Assembly: GCF_015461805.1 (NCBI RefSeq)
Contig: NZ_JACVZE010000005.1
Span: 519,209 to 583,208, forward strand
Direction: 5' to 3'
Length of the DNA: 64,000 nucleotides
Source: Pseudomonas pisciculturae
GTDB lineage: Bacteria; Pseudomonadota; Gammaproteobacteria; Pseudomonadales; Pseudomonadaceae
The notes below the pieces were generated by a model. The model saw only the letters and a list, made by a program, of their open reading frames with translations. It was not told the origin of the DNA and searched no databases. A program made the position numbers and the translations under genes. This document shows, piece after piece, positions 8,862-16,985 of this stretch; positions within the stretch are counted from its first letter, which is position 1; each line of letters starts with the position of its first letter.

Positions 8862-10013
8862 ATGACTGCCATCCCCACCTCCGCCCCCTTGGTTCCCGGG
8901 CGGCTGGAACAAATGTCGACCCGTATCGCATTTTTTATCGCCGGCTTCGGCATCGCCGCCTGGGCACCCTTGGTGCCTTACGCCAAAGCCCGCGCGCAAC
9001 TCAACGAAGGCACGTTGGGCTTGCTGTTGTTGTGCCTGGGAGTGGGGTCGATCATCGCGATGCCCGTGGCGGGTGCACTGGCCTCGCGCTACGGCTGCCG
9101 TCGTGTGCTGACGGCCGGCACGATCATGATCTGTCTGGCCCTGCCGATGCTGGCCACGGTCAGCTCGATCCCGCTGCTGATGGTCGGGTTGTTTCTGTTT
9201 GGTGCTGGCCTGGGGACGGTGGATTCTACGGTCAACCTGCAAGCGGTGATCGTCGAGCGTGCCAGTGGCAAAACCATGATGTCGGGCTTTCATGGCTTGT
9301 TCAGCCTGGGGGGTATTGTCGGTGCGGCTGGGGTCGCCGGCTTGCTGGGGCTGGGTTTGTCACCACTGCAGGCGACTCTGGTGGTGATTGTCATCATGGT
9401 CGCAGCACTGCTCAAGGCAGGGCCGCACCTGTTGCCCTACGGCAGTGAAAGCTCAGGGCCAGCCTTTGCGGTGCCTCACGGCGTCGTGCTGTTTATTGGC
9501 TGCCTGTGTTTTATCGTGTTTCTGGCCGAGGGTGCGGTGCTGGATTGGAGCGCTGTGTTCCTCAGCGCCGAGCGTGGTTTGGACGAAGCCTATGCCGGCC
9601 TGGGTTATGCGGCGTTTGCCCTGACCATGACCGCCGGGCGCCTGACAGGTGATGTCATCGTACGGCGCCTGGGCGCCACCCGCGTGATCGTGATCGGCGG
9701 CGCGCTGGCTACCGCCGGGATGCTGCTCACCACGTTGCTGCCGGGTTGGGAAACCGCGCTGTTGGGCTATGCGCTGGTGGGTGCGGGCTGCTCGAATATC
9801 GTGCCGGTGTTGTATTCCGCTGTCGGCAAGCAAAAGGTCATGCCCGAACACATCGCAGTACCCGCCATCACAACCCTGGGGTATGCCGGCATCCTTGCAG
9901 GCCCGGCCATGATCGGTTTTATCGCCCACGGCAGCAGCCTGAACACAGCCTTTGTTCTGATCGCGTTGTTACTGGCGGGGGTCGCAATCAGCGGCAAAAT
10001 TCTCAAGGTCTAG
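8862..10013 (+). CDS. MFS transporter (YbjJ-like)
   Basis: 383 residues with about 12 predicted transmembrane segments and the major-facilitator loop motif in the form ASRYGCRR. A glycine-rich segment FHGLFSLGGIVGAAGVAG lies in the middle. The overall pattern resembles YbjJ-like inner-membrane MFS proteins; the substrate is not apparent. AAGGA lies 6 nt upstream of the ATG. It is divergently transcribed from the DapF-like gene across a ~170-bp gap, so the two may be co-regulated and share a substrate, but this is inferred only from position. Confidence 0.85.
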   Translation: MTAIPTSAPLVPGRLEQMSTRIAFFIAGFGIAAWAPLVPYAKARAQLNEGTLGLLLLCLGVGSIIAMPVAGALASRYGCRRVLTAGTIMICLALPMLATVSSIPLLMVGLFLFGAGLGTVDSTVNLQAVIVERASGKTMMSGFHGLFSLGGIVGAAGVAGLLGLGLSPLQATLVVIVIMVAALLKAGPHLLPYGSESSGPAFAVPHGVVLFIGCLCFIVFLAEGAVLDWSAVFLSAERGLDEAYAGLGYAAFALTMTAGRLTGDVIVRRLGATRVIVIGGALATAGMLLTTLLPGWETALLGYALVGAGCSNIVPVLYSAVGKQKVMPEHIAVPAITTLGYAGILAGPAMIGFIAHGSSLNTAFVLIALLLAGVAISGKILKV

Positions 10014-10037
10014 AAACCAGCCTCTCAATACCGGAGG

Positions 10038-10950
10038 CTATCGGGCTTTATACATTTTGTAGCGTTCGAGCCAGCGCTCCAGGCTTTTATTACTGAGCCA
10101 CCCCTCATGGCTGGGTCGACCAAACAGCCGGGGGGTGTTGGCGCGCTCCAGTGACCGTAACAGCCCTGGCCTCTCGATGATGTTTTTGGCCGTGTACACG
10201 CAGTGTTCGCTGTACTTTTTTGTGGGCAAGCCGGTCGTTGGTTCCAGTCTGGGCTGCCCCAAGAGATCGGTGTCGTCGGGGTCGTTCATCACTGTTCTGA
10301 GCAGGGTGATTTCCACATACTCCAGAGCTTCGAAAAAGCCTCTCCGATCTTTGGTCGTGTCCCTTAGCTGTTTGAAATAGCCTTGCAATGCCAGGACGAC
10401 CTTGGCGTTGCACTGCCCATGAAAAGGGTCCTGGCTGAAAGCGCTGGGAGAACTGTTGCCTCGTAATGCGGCCGCTGCGGCCCTAAGGCTATCGCGAGTG
10501 ATGAACCCCTCGAAATCGATGATCGCGTCGTTCAACAGCGGGCGTTTGAGAATCTCCCTGACCACCAGGATAATGCGGTCCCGCACCTTAATCTCCCAAT
10601 AGCTCTTGCGCTGCAATTGTGCGTAGAGATGACTGCGTCAAGCGTCCGTCCTTGAAAAATGAGTGCAGTTCACCGAAGTTCTTATCCAGCTCACTCGCTA
10701 ATTGACTGTCTGTCGAGTGTTGGCCGGGCGGCGTGGTATTCGCGCGGATAACCGGCGCGATTTGTAAAGCCTGGTAGCGTAGCGACGACAAAGCACCTCG
10801 ACCCAGAGCGCGCCGAGTGGGCGGCACCTCCCAATAGATGCGCTGGTCATCGCCAGGCTTGTGGACCATGGGCGTTGCGGCAATCGAGCGCTCATCTACC
10901 GCACCTATGACCACAGGTAGCCCAAGCGGTGTTACACCATTAATTGTCAT
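10038..10950 (-). pseudogene. Frameshifted EF-hand-like repeat protein, putative HrpL-regulated type III secreted protein
   Basis: Two overlapping frames join into one ~300-residue protein. The first (10588-10950, 120 aa) ends in a sequence reading ...AAQELLGD-stop. The second (10038-10616) continues the same domain from WEIKVRDR. Removing one G from the GGG run at 10595-10597 joins them. The product has repeats of about 80 residues of the form LAxxLxxxF...DGxLxxxxL...EILKRPxL...xGFIxxxxL, which align with the C-terminus of the product encoded at 11537-12715. A hrp-box match lies at 11047-11074. Either it is a decayed gene, or the site is a programmed shift or sequencing error. A relation to NolX/HrpF-type secreted proteins is a guess from the repeat style. 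Confidence 0.6.
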
Positions 10951-11046
10951 ACTTCATCTCCTGCCATTTGCGTATACCCGCGTACCTGGTAGCCACGAAC
11001 ACGTGGCCAACGTCTTCAAACAGACTCCAGCGAAGCGCGTCTTCGA

Positions 11047-11074
11047 TATGTGGCGGGTCGAACGCAATAGTTCC
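11047..11074 (-). promoter_or_regulatory. hrp box (HrpL ECF sigma promoter)
   Basis: Read on the minus strand: GGAACT, 15 nt, then CCACATA. This matches the known hrp-box consensus GGAACC-N15/16-CCACNNA except for the last base of the first half. It ends 97 nt upstream of the ATG of the frameshifted gene at 10950, a normal distance for such promoters. Confidence 0.7.
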
Positions 11075-11188
11075 GAGTGGCGGGCACGTAGCAATGACAG
11101 CATGTAAACGTTCACAGCACGCGGCCTGAGTCAGTCGGGGTGCAAACCTGCGCCCCTAATCCCTTTGCCCAGTGCACAGGCTCCGTAG

Positions 11189-11446
11189 GCCAAGGATCAC
11201 CGACGCCAGCGAACCACGAATCGGGCGATTACCATCAACCGGGTCATGCCCGGGTGCAAGCATGCCGCGCGCAAAATCATCAGCGACTGGTGCCTGGAAC
11301 CTGTGCCGTCCGGCAAAGTCTTTCATCCGCTGAACTTCGCAGGCATGGCGTACTGGGCCAGTCTCAAGTTCCCGGGTGGCCCCTGGTATTTCGCATTGGC
11401 CAGGCGTGTCTACGGGTTGCCGATACTCTGGCGGGCGAGTGTTTAG
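11189..11446 (+). pseudogene. Unidentified open frame, possible gene remnant
   Basis: An 86-codon open frame without a clear start beyond an ATG at 11246. The residues look protein-like (Trp, Phe and Pro well represented, e.g. FHPLNFAGMAYWASLKF and PWYFALARRVYGLPILW), but I recognise no family. It sits on the opposite strand between the two hrp-box genes and has no visible ribosome site. It may be the decayed end of an older gene. Confidence 0.25.
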
Positions 11447-11461
11447 AAAAGACGTCGTCAT

Positions 11462-11505
11462 AAAAACCCCAAAAGGGAAATCGCCCAGCATGCGGCGACT
11501 TCCCT
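11462..11505 (-). terminator. Rho-independent terminator of the Cys/Pro-repeat gene
   Basis: On the minus strand a GGGAAGTCGCC / GGGCGATTTCCC stem-loop is followed by a T-rich tail (TTTTGGGGTTTTT). It starts about 30 nt after the stop codon of the gene at 11537-12715. Confidence 0.7.
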
Positions 11506-11536
11506 GTTCAATGAATGACGCTGTGGCGCGGCTGTA

Positions 11537-12715
11537 TCAATGAGCCATCTGGCGCAGCGTATCCTTGTGAATCCAACCGTCCTTGCCCCAATGATCACCA
11601 CCGTCCGCCGCTGCCAGCGTATCGGAGCGCTTGAGGATCTCCTGTGCAATCCAGGCCAGGCGGCCATGAACCGGGTCGTCAGTAGGCCATTGGGCCATTC
11701 CGCGCAGCTTGTCGATGTTGATGTAGTCAGTGTTGTCAGGATCTCTCAATGCCCGGAAATGATTGAGCATCTCGCCAGCCAACTTATTGTCGTCCAGGTA
11801 CTTCAGGGGGCTCTGACTGCCGAGGGTCATTTGGATTTTCTGGCGATCGATCAAGCCGTCCAGTGCACCCGTGGTGCTGTGCCGATCCATTGCGTTGACC
11901 AGTTCGGGGCGCTTCATCAACTCCCGGGCCAGGCGAATGTTTTGGTCCTGGGCCGCGTTACCCGTCAACGGCTTGTTGGCCATAGCCTCGATGCCTTGCG
12001 TGGTCACGTACTGAGGTTGCTTTGGGTCTTTGAAAGCATCGAAGCTATTGAGCAGCATTTTCGCCAAATCATCGTTGCTCTTGTTCGAAAACCAAGGGTC
12101 AGGCTTTCCATGACAAGGATCGGGTTTGCACGGCGTTGGGCGTACAGGCGGCCTGCTATTGCACGGGTCTGGCTTGCACGGCGTTGGACGCTCTGGCGGC
12201 CTGCTATTGCAGGGGTCCGGCTTGCACGGCGTCGGACGCTCTGGGGGCCTGCTATTGCACGGGTCTGGCTTGCACGGCGTTGGACGCTCCGGCGGCCTGC
12301 TATTGCAGGGATCTGGCTTGCACGGCGTTGGACGCTCCGGCGGGCAGGGTTTGGGTGGCCTCGGCGGTTTGGTGTAGCACGGCGGCGGCGGGCAAGGGTC
12401 CGGTTTTGGCGGGCGCTGCCCACCACACCAACCTTTCAGGTTCTTCTTGACGGTATCGAGGAGCCCCGATGACTGGGAATCCGACGCCGTTGATTGGCGG
12501 CTATTGCTCTGGAGCATGTTAGCGTCGGTGCGCGCCTTAGAGGTCGACTGTTGATCAGCAAACAACTTGCCGGGCTTGTTATCGCCTGCATTAAAGCTGA
12601 CTTTGTCAGCCGTTTGCCCACTGGCGAACGCGTCTTTGTTTTTGAGTTCAGGTTTAGGCGGCGGAGCGTACGGGGGTGAGTTGGAAACAGGTTTTTCGAG
12701 GGCTGATACAGACAT
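11537..12715 (-). CDS. Cys/Pro-repeat protein with EF-hand-like C-terminus, putative type III secreted protein
   Basis: 392 residues in three parts. Residues 1-100 are Ser/Gln/Lys-rich and disordered-looking, as is usual for type III secretion signals. Residues ~105-215 hold Pro/Cys-rich sequence built on a 16-residue repeat (ERPTPCKPDPCNSRPP) present about five times. Residues ~215-392 hold two ~80-residue repeats of the form FxxxxDPxxxxYIxxxxLxxMA ... A.E[LI][ML]KR ... DGxIxxxxL. These match the repeats of the neighbouring frameshifted gene. A strong hrp box lies 81 nt upstream and a terminator follows. I do not recognise a named family; a harpin- or HrpF/NolX-like role at the host interface is an inference from the promoter and repeat style. 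Confidence 0.7.
   Translation of the reverse strand: MSVSALEKPVSNSPPYAPPPKPELKNKDAFASGQTADKVSFNAGDNKPGKLFADQQSTSKARTDANMLQSNSRQSTASDSQSSGLLDTVKKNLKGWCGGQRPPKPDPCPPPPCYTKPPRPPKPCPPERPTPCKPDPCNSRPPERPTPCKPDPCNSRPPERPTPCKPDPCNSRPPERPTPCKPDPCNSRPPVRPTPCKPDPCHGKPDPWFSNKSNDDLAKMLLNSFDAFKDPKQPQYVTTQGIEAMANKPLTGNAAQDQNIRLARELMKRPELVNAMDRHSTTGALDGLIDRQKIQMTLGSQSPLKYLDDNKLAGEMLNHFRALRDPDNTDYINIDKLRGMAQWPTDDPVHGRLAWIAQEILKRSDTLAAADGGDHWGKDGWIHKDTLRQMAH
12131..12345. repeat. 48-bp coding tandem repeat (five units)
   Basis: Units begin at 12131, 12179, 12227, 12275 and 12323, an exact 48-bp spacing, and encode the 16-residue Cys/Pro repeat of the minus-strand protein. The units differ by a few bases each, so the array is not freshly amplified; the last unit diverges after its first half. 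Confidence 0.9.
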
Positions 12716-12795
12716 TTGAATCTCCAGTCCGGCTTTATCACAGGGTTCACCTGGCTATCCAATGCCGTTCCAAGCGCATGAATACAGGCAACATC

Positions 12796-12824
12796 TGTGT
12801 GGTTTCCCCACCCGATTCAGTTCC
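12796..12824 (-). promoter_or_regulatory. hrp box (HrpL ECF sigma promoter)
   Basis: On the minus strand: GGAACT, 16 nt, then CCACACA, a match to the hrp-box consensus GGAACC-N15/16-CCACNNA with one deviation. Its downstream edge is 81 nt from the ATG at 12715. Confidence 0.75.
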
Positions 12825-12875
12825 TGAAAGATGCTCCAAATAGCCGAGCACCGAGTAGGAGGCTGGATCATCGAG

Positions 12876-12908
12876 CAAAAAAAATCGCAGCATTGCGCTG
12901 CGATTTTT
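12876..12908 (-). terminator. Rho-independent terminator of fecA
   Basis: A strong stem AAATCGCAGC / GCTGCGATTT followed by a run of eight T on the minus strand, starting about 17 nt after the fecA stop. It is A/T-flanked on both sides, so it may also work in the other direction. Confidence 0.85.
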
Positions 12909-12924
12909 CCGTTTCTGGTGCAGG

Positions 12925-15330
12925 TCAGAACCCGACACTGGCCTGTACGAAGAACGTCCGTGGCTCACCCAGGTACAACCCGGAGTTGTTGTCACTGGAG
13001 CGGGTGTAGTGCTGCTGGTCAAAGACGTTTTTTACACCCACGCCCAGTTTCAGGTTGGACAGTTGCTCGCCAAAGTCATAACCGCTGCGCACGTTGACCG
13101 AGACATAACCGGGAATATCACCGTATCGGCCGTCTGCGGTGCCTTCAGTGATGTAGGTGGTACCGGTGCCTGGCGCACGCTGGCCCGACTGGGCGTAGAC
13201 GTCGAGGTTATGGGTCCAGTGGTTGACGTCGTAGCGCAAGCCCAGGGTGGCCACTTCACGGGAATACAGCGGCAGGTCACGGCCTTTGAATGGCACGTCA
13301 CCCTCGGAGGTGGCCTTGGTATAGGTGAAGCCGGCGTTGGCGGTCAGACCGTCGAGGCGTGGGTCCAGGTTCGACAGGTCGTAGTGGGCCGAAGCTTCGA
13401 TCCCCGTGTGCTTGGTGGCGCCAAGGTTGGTCCAGCCCACCGCGTTGCTGACGTATTGCAGCTCATCCGCGAAGTCGATGTAGAAGAACGTCAATTCGCC
13501 GCCCCACACGTTGTCGCTGTAGCGCGTGCCTAGTTCGTAGGTTTTGGCTTTTTCCGGGGTCAGGCCATTGGCAGTCTGGTCGCCCGTGCCGCCCTGGGCC
13601 AGCTGGAAGTACTGCAGGCTGCCAAACGAGGTCTCGTAGTTGGCAAACAGTTTCCAGGCATCGGAGAGGTGATACATCACGCTCAAGGCCGGCAGCGGTT
13701 CGTTGTTGTGGACCTCGCGGCGTTTTTCGGTGGTGCGGGCGCCCGTCTGGGAGATGACTGGGCGGTCGTGCCATTCGGTGCGGATATCTTCAAAGCGGAT
13801 GCCTGGGGTGATCGTCCACTTGCCGATATCGATCTTGTTGTCGATGTAGAACGCGTTGGCCTCGGTGCCGCCGGTGCGGTCCTGATAGACATGGCCGTCG
13901 TTGAGGCCGTCCGGGGTCGGTATGTTATTGATCAACCCCAGCATAGTGGCCTGCTCGTGCATGCCTTCCTTGAGGTAGCGATAGCCGACGCTGACTTCCT
14001 GCGTGCTGGGGCCTATGTCAAACACATGGGACACCCGCGGCTCAATGCCGAAGGTGTAGTAGGTGCGCGGGTACGAGCCGATAGTCAGCAGATCACGGTT
14101 GGCGATGTTGCTGCCCCGGAAGCTGTCGGAATAGTAGGTCAGCACTTCGGCCTGGGTGCGATCGTCGATCTGGCGGATGTACTTGAAGGACACATCCTTG
14201 CGGCGGCCGCTGAAATTGTCCCAGTCACGCACCGACTGATACGGGTTGGCGTCGAACTGCTTCTGGGTCAGGCCCCCGGGCATGTCGGCGCTGGCGTCGT
14301 AGTAGTGGAAGTTGAGCGAGAAGTCGTCTTGATCGGTCGGCGCCCAGTGGGTCTTGAGGATCACGTCGTCTATATCGTTGGAATTGTTGCTGTTGCGATA
14401 GCCGTTGCCATTGACCCCGGAATACAGCAACGCGACGCCAATGCCGTTGTCGGCGGTACCCCCGATAAACGCGTTATCGACGTGCTTCCAGCCACCGTGG
14501 GCAGAGGTTTGCAGGGTGGTGCCGACTTCGCCGGAAAATTTCTCGGGAATCGCACGGGTGACGAAGTTGATCACGCCGCCGACGTTTTGCGGCCCGTAGC
14601 GCACGGAGCCGGCGCCACGGACAACGTCGATGCTCTCCAGGTTGCCCGCGGAAATCGGTGCCATCGACAGTTGCGGCTGGCCGTAGGGCGCGAACGCGGC
14701 CGGCACGCCGTCGATGAGCACGGTGGAGCGTGGCGACAGGCGCGATGTCAGGCCACGTACGCCCACATTAAGGGAAATATCGCTGCCGCCGGTGCCGTTG
14801 GATTCTTGCACCTGCACACCCGGCACACGGCGCAGCACGTCGCCGACATTTATCGCGCCCTGCTCCACCATGGCTTCGCGACGGATCACCGTACGGGCGC
14901 CAGGGTGGTTCTGCACCACTTCGGCATTGGCATCGCCGAGCCAGTCGCCGACCACCTTGATGTCGGTGGCGCCGAGTTCCAGGGGCGCACCCGCTTCACC
15001 GCTGCCGCTACTCAGCGGGCGCAGGGTCACGTTGCCCGCGTCGATCTGGTAATCCAGGCCGCTGCCTTGCAGCAATTGGCGCAGGGCTTGTTCTGCAGAG
15101 AGGTTGCCGTCGACAGCAGGTGCTTGCTTGCCGGCGACCAGGTCGGGGCTGAAGAACACTTGCAGCGCGGTCTGCTGGCCCAGTTGGCTCAGCGCCGCAC
15201 CCAGGGGCTGGGACTTGATATGGATGGCGTCGCCAGCGTAGGCCGCAGGCATGGCGGCACTGACGGCAAGTGCCAGGGCCAGTGGCGCCCAGCGGGAGAT
15301 TTTATTGTTGTTAAGGGTGAGTTTTTTCAC
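12925..15330 (-). CDS. fecA: TonB-dependent ferric citrate receptor FecA with signalling domain
   Basis: 801 residues: signal peptide ending AYA, an STN signalling domain (residues ~30-120), a plug and a 22-strand barrel ending in Phe. The plug matches E. coli FecA closely over VVGDWLGDA, a GAR-x-VIRRE block, VLxRxPGV, FAPYGQPQLS, IDVVRGxGxVRYGPQ and VNFVTRAIP. It imports iron-citrate across the outer membrane and, through the STN domain, signals iron-citrate binding to FecR. The start is a GTG at 15330 with AAGG upstream; the frame continues 5' of this without signal-peptide character. It lies 97 bp downstream of fecR, completing fecIRA. The inner-membrane ABC genes fecBCDE are not adjacent. 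Confidence 0.9.
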   Translation of the reverse strand: MKKLTLNNNKISRWAPLALALAVSAAMPAAYAGDAIHIKSQPLGAALSQLGQQTALQVFFSPDLVAGKQAPAVDGNLSAEQALRQLLQGSGLDYQIDAGNVTLRPLSSGSGEAGAPLELGATDIKVVGDWLGDANAEVVQNHPGARTVIRREAMVEQGAINVGDVLRRVPGVQVQESNGTGGSDISLNVGVRGLTSRLSPRSTVLIDGVPAAFAPYGQPQLSMAPISAGNLESIDVVRGAGSVRYGPQNVGGVINFVTRAIPEKFSGEVGTTLQTSAHGGWKHVDNAFIGGTADNGIGVALLYSGVNGNGYRNSNNSNDIDDVILKTHWAPTDQDDFSLNFHYYDASADMPGGLTQKQFDANPYQSVRDWDNFSGRRKDVSFKYIRQIDDRTQAEVLTYYSDSFRGSNIANRDLLTIGSYPRTYYTFGIEPRVSHVFDIGPSTQEVSVGYRYLKEGMHEQATMLGLINNIPTPDGLNDGHVYQDRTGGTEANAFYIDNKIDIGKWTITPGIRFEDIRTEWHDRPVISQTGARTTEKRREVHNNEPLPALSVMYHLSDAWKLFANYETSFGSLQYFQLAQGGTGDQTANGLTPEKAKTYELGTRYSDNVWGGELTFFYIDFADELQYVSNAVGWTNLGATKHTGIEASAHYDLSNLDPRLDGLTANAGFTYTKATSEGDVPFKGRDLPLYSREVATLGLRYDVNHWTHNLDVYAQSGQRAPGTGTTYITEGTADGRYGDIPGYVSVNVRSGYDFGEQLSNLKLGVGVKNVFDQQHYTRSSDNNSGLYLGEPRTFFVQASVGF

Positions 15331-15427
15331 GTCGAACCTTGTCCTGTGATCGCAAGTGCATGCGGCCGTTAATGCAAACCAGTTGCAGTTGCAGGAGAAG
15401 ACGAAGAACTCGAAAAAAACCTGAATG

Positions 15428-16381
15428 TCAGCGCGAAATAATTTCCTGGCTGCCGTCCGGCAAGGTGCGCAAGGCCACTGGCAGGATGTGCGGCAAGGCT
15501 TTGAGCAAGGCATCGGTGTCGTTGGCCTTGAACACACTGGTCAAGCGCAGGTTACTGACAGCCGCCGTGCTGACCCGCAGCGGATGCTCGCGATAACGCG
15601 AGACTTCCCGCGCGACTTCCCCCAGCAAGGCGTTGTTGAACACCAGTTTGCCGGTGCGCCAGGCGGTCAGTTCTTCGGTATTCACCGCGTAGGACGCCGC
15701 CACCTGGCCCTGGCTGTCCACATGGGTGCCCAGGCCCGCCGTCAGTGTCACGATTTTCTCCGGCGACTGCCCTTGCACCTTCACAGTGCCGGCCTCGACC
15801 ACCACGCGGGTCAGGTCATCATCGCGGCGCACATCAAAGCGCGTGCCGGTGACCGTCACCTGCCCTGCTCCGGCGGCGACCACAAACGGGCGGCTGGTAT
15901 CATGTTCGACGCTGAACATCGCTTCGCCCTGCTTGAGTTCTACGCCTCGACGGCCGTTTTCATAACGCACCACCACCACGCTACGGCTGTTGAGGTCCAT
16001 CACCGAGCCATCGGGCAATGCCACCTGGCGATGCTCGCCCAGACGCGTGCTGAATTCGGCACTGTAAGGCTTGGGATGATTGAGGCCACTGAACAGGCCC
16101 AGCGTCAGGGCGACCGCCACCACACTGGCAGCCATGGCGTAGCGCAGCACGACACGTCGTTTTGGATGCTCGGCCGGGGCCTCGCACAGTGCCTGCAAGC
16201 GAGCTTTCGGCAGTAAGTCCGTGGCGCTCCACACCCCTTGCAGCACATCGAATTCGTATTGATGTTGGGGCTGTTCATGACGCCACGCATCGAACTGCTG
16301 GCGCTCGGCGGCACTCATTTCGGTGTCTTGCAGGCGTGCAAACCAATGCGCGGCTTCGTCGCGTACACGGCTATCCATCAT
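15428..16381 (-). CDS. fecR: FecR-type anti-sigma factor/signal transducer
   Basis: 317 residues, the same length as E. coli FecR as I recall it. An N-terminal DUF4880-type segment (DEAAHWFARLQ, FDAWRHEQPQHQ) binds the sigma factor. One transmembrane helix is near residue ~85 (VVLRYAMAASVVAVALTLG). The periplasmic FecR domain contains DLNSRSVV and GTRFDVRRDDD. It relays the FecA signal to FecI. The ATG at 16381 has AGGA upstream; an ATG at 16414 overlapping the fecI stop (ATGA) is the alternative start. Confidence 0.9.
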   Translation of the reverse strand: MMDSRVRDEAAHWFARLQDTEMSAAERQQFDAWRHEQPQHQYEFDVLQGVWSATDLLPKARLQALCEAPAEHPKRRVVLRYAMAASVVAVALTLGLFSGLNHPKPYSAEFSTRLGEHRQVALPDGSVMDLNSRSVVVVRYENGRRGVELKQGEAMFSVEHDTSRPFVVAAGAGQVTVTGTRFDVRRDDDLTRVVVEAGTVKVQGQSPEKIVTLTAGLGTHVDSQGQVAASYAVNTEELTAWRTGKLVFNNALLGEVAREVSRYREHPLRVSTAAVSNLRLTSVFKANDTDALLKALPHILPVALRTLPDGSQEIISR

Positions 16382-16410
16382 GGAAGGTCCTGTTTCAAAG
16401 CGGGCATGGT

Positions 16411-16908
16411 TCATGGGGCCATCGCGTCCAGGCGGTCGCGCAGATGCCGCAGGGTGCGGATCATATACTTTTCCACCATGTTCTTGGACAAACCAAGGCG
16501 CTCGGCGATTTCCTGTTGGGTCAGGCCCTCGATCTTTTGCCAGATGAAAATCTTGCGGCAGTTAAGCGGCAGTTCGGCCAGGGCTTGCTCGATGGAGTGC
16601 GCCAATTGGATCGCGTGCATGAAATGCTCCGGGTCGCCGCTGGGAGGCGCGTGTTCCAAGGCTTCCCGCTCGATAGCCTCGCGCCGGTCTTCGCGGCGGT
16701 AGGCGTCCACGGCAATATTGCGTGCGGTCTGATGCAGGTAGGCACGCGGTTGTTCAACTCGTTCAGACTTGGCCTCCAGCACTCGCAAAAAAGTGTCGTG
16801 GGCCAAATCTTCGGCCTGCTGACGGTTTTTCAGGCGACGCGTCCAGGTGCGGATCAACTCTTCGTAGTGCTCGAAAAAGCCTGTTCTGCGGGGCGGCTGA
16901 GGGATCAT
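16411..16908 (-). CDS. fecI: FecI-type ECF sigma factor
   Basis: 165 residues with sigma region 2 (DLAHDTFLRVLE, PRAYLHQTARNIAVDAYRR) and region 4 (LPLNCRKIFIWQKIEGLTQQEIAERLGLS), a typical iron-starvation ECF sigma factor. It would direct transcription of the downstream fecA when ferric citrate is bound. Its gene leads the fecI-fecR-fecA set and is preceded by a promoter overlapped by a Fur-box-like dyad, so it should be made when iron is scarce. Confidence 0.92.
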   Translation of the reverse strand: MIPQPPRRTGFFEHYEELIRTWTRRLKNRQQAEDLAHDTFLRVLEAKSERVEQPRAYLHQTARNIAVDAYRREDRREAIEREALEHAPPSGDPEHFMHAIQLAHSIEQALAELPLNCRKIFIWQKIEGLTQQEIAERLGLSKNMVEKYMIRTLRHLRDRLDAMAP

Positions 16909-16936
16909 CGCGGGAGCACTGGGGAGGCGGGGCGTG

Positions 16937-16966
16937 AATAGTAATGCTTCCTATTAAACGGGGCAA
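16937..16966 (-). promoter_or_regulatory. fecI promoter with overlapping Fur-box-like dyad
   Basis: On the minus strand TTGCCC (16961-16966) and TACTAT (16938-16943) are 17 nt apart. The dyad AATAG-N9-CTATT (16937-16955) overlaps the spacer and -10; it agrees with roughly half to 60% of the Fur-box consensus positions. This fits Fur repression of fecI. Confidence 0.55.
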
Positions 16967-16985
16967 TTGCTACCGGTCGGGCCTG

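Noticed and set aside
11140..11463. 107-codon plus-strand frame and the 111-codon minus-strand frame over 11156-11491
   Set aside because: Overlapping frames with low-quality composition; only the 11189-11446 frame looks remotely protein-like and is listed as a weak remnant.
12131..12370. CRISPR array considered for the 48-bp repeats
   Set aside because: Units are contiguous with no unique spacers and stay in frame with a coding sequence.
12126..12377. Repetitive Gly/His-rich plus-strand frames over the 48-bp repeat
   Set aside because: Antisense of the Cys/Pro repeat; periodicity is inherited from the minus-strand gene.
13669..15372. Long plus-strand open frame of 567 codons opposite fecA
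   Set aside because: It is the antisense shadow of a clear FecA; the composition (runs of Ala/Val/Gly/His) matches a GC-rich reverse frame and there is no ribosome site or family.
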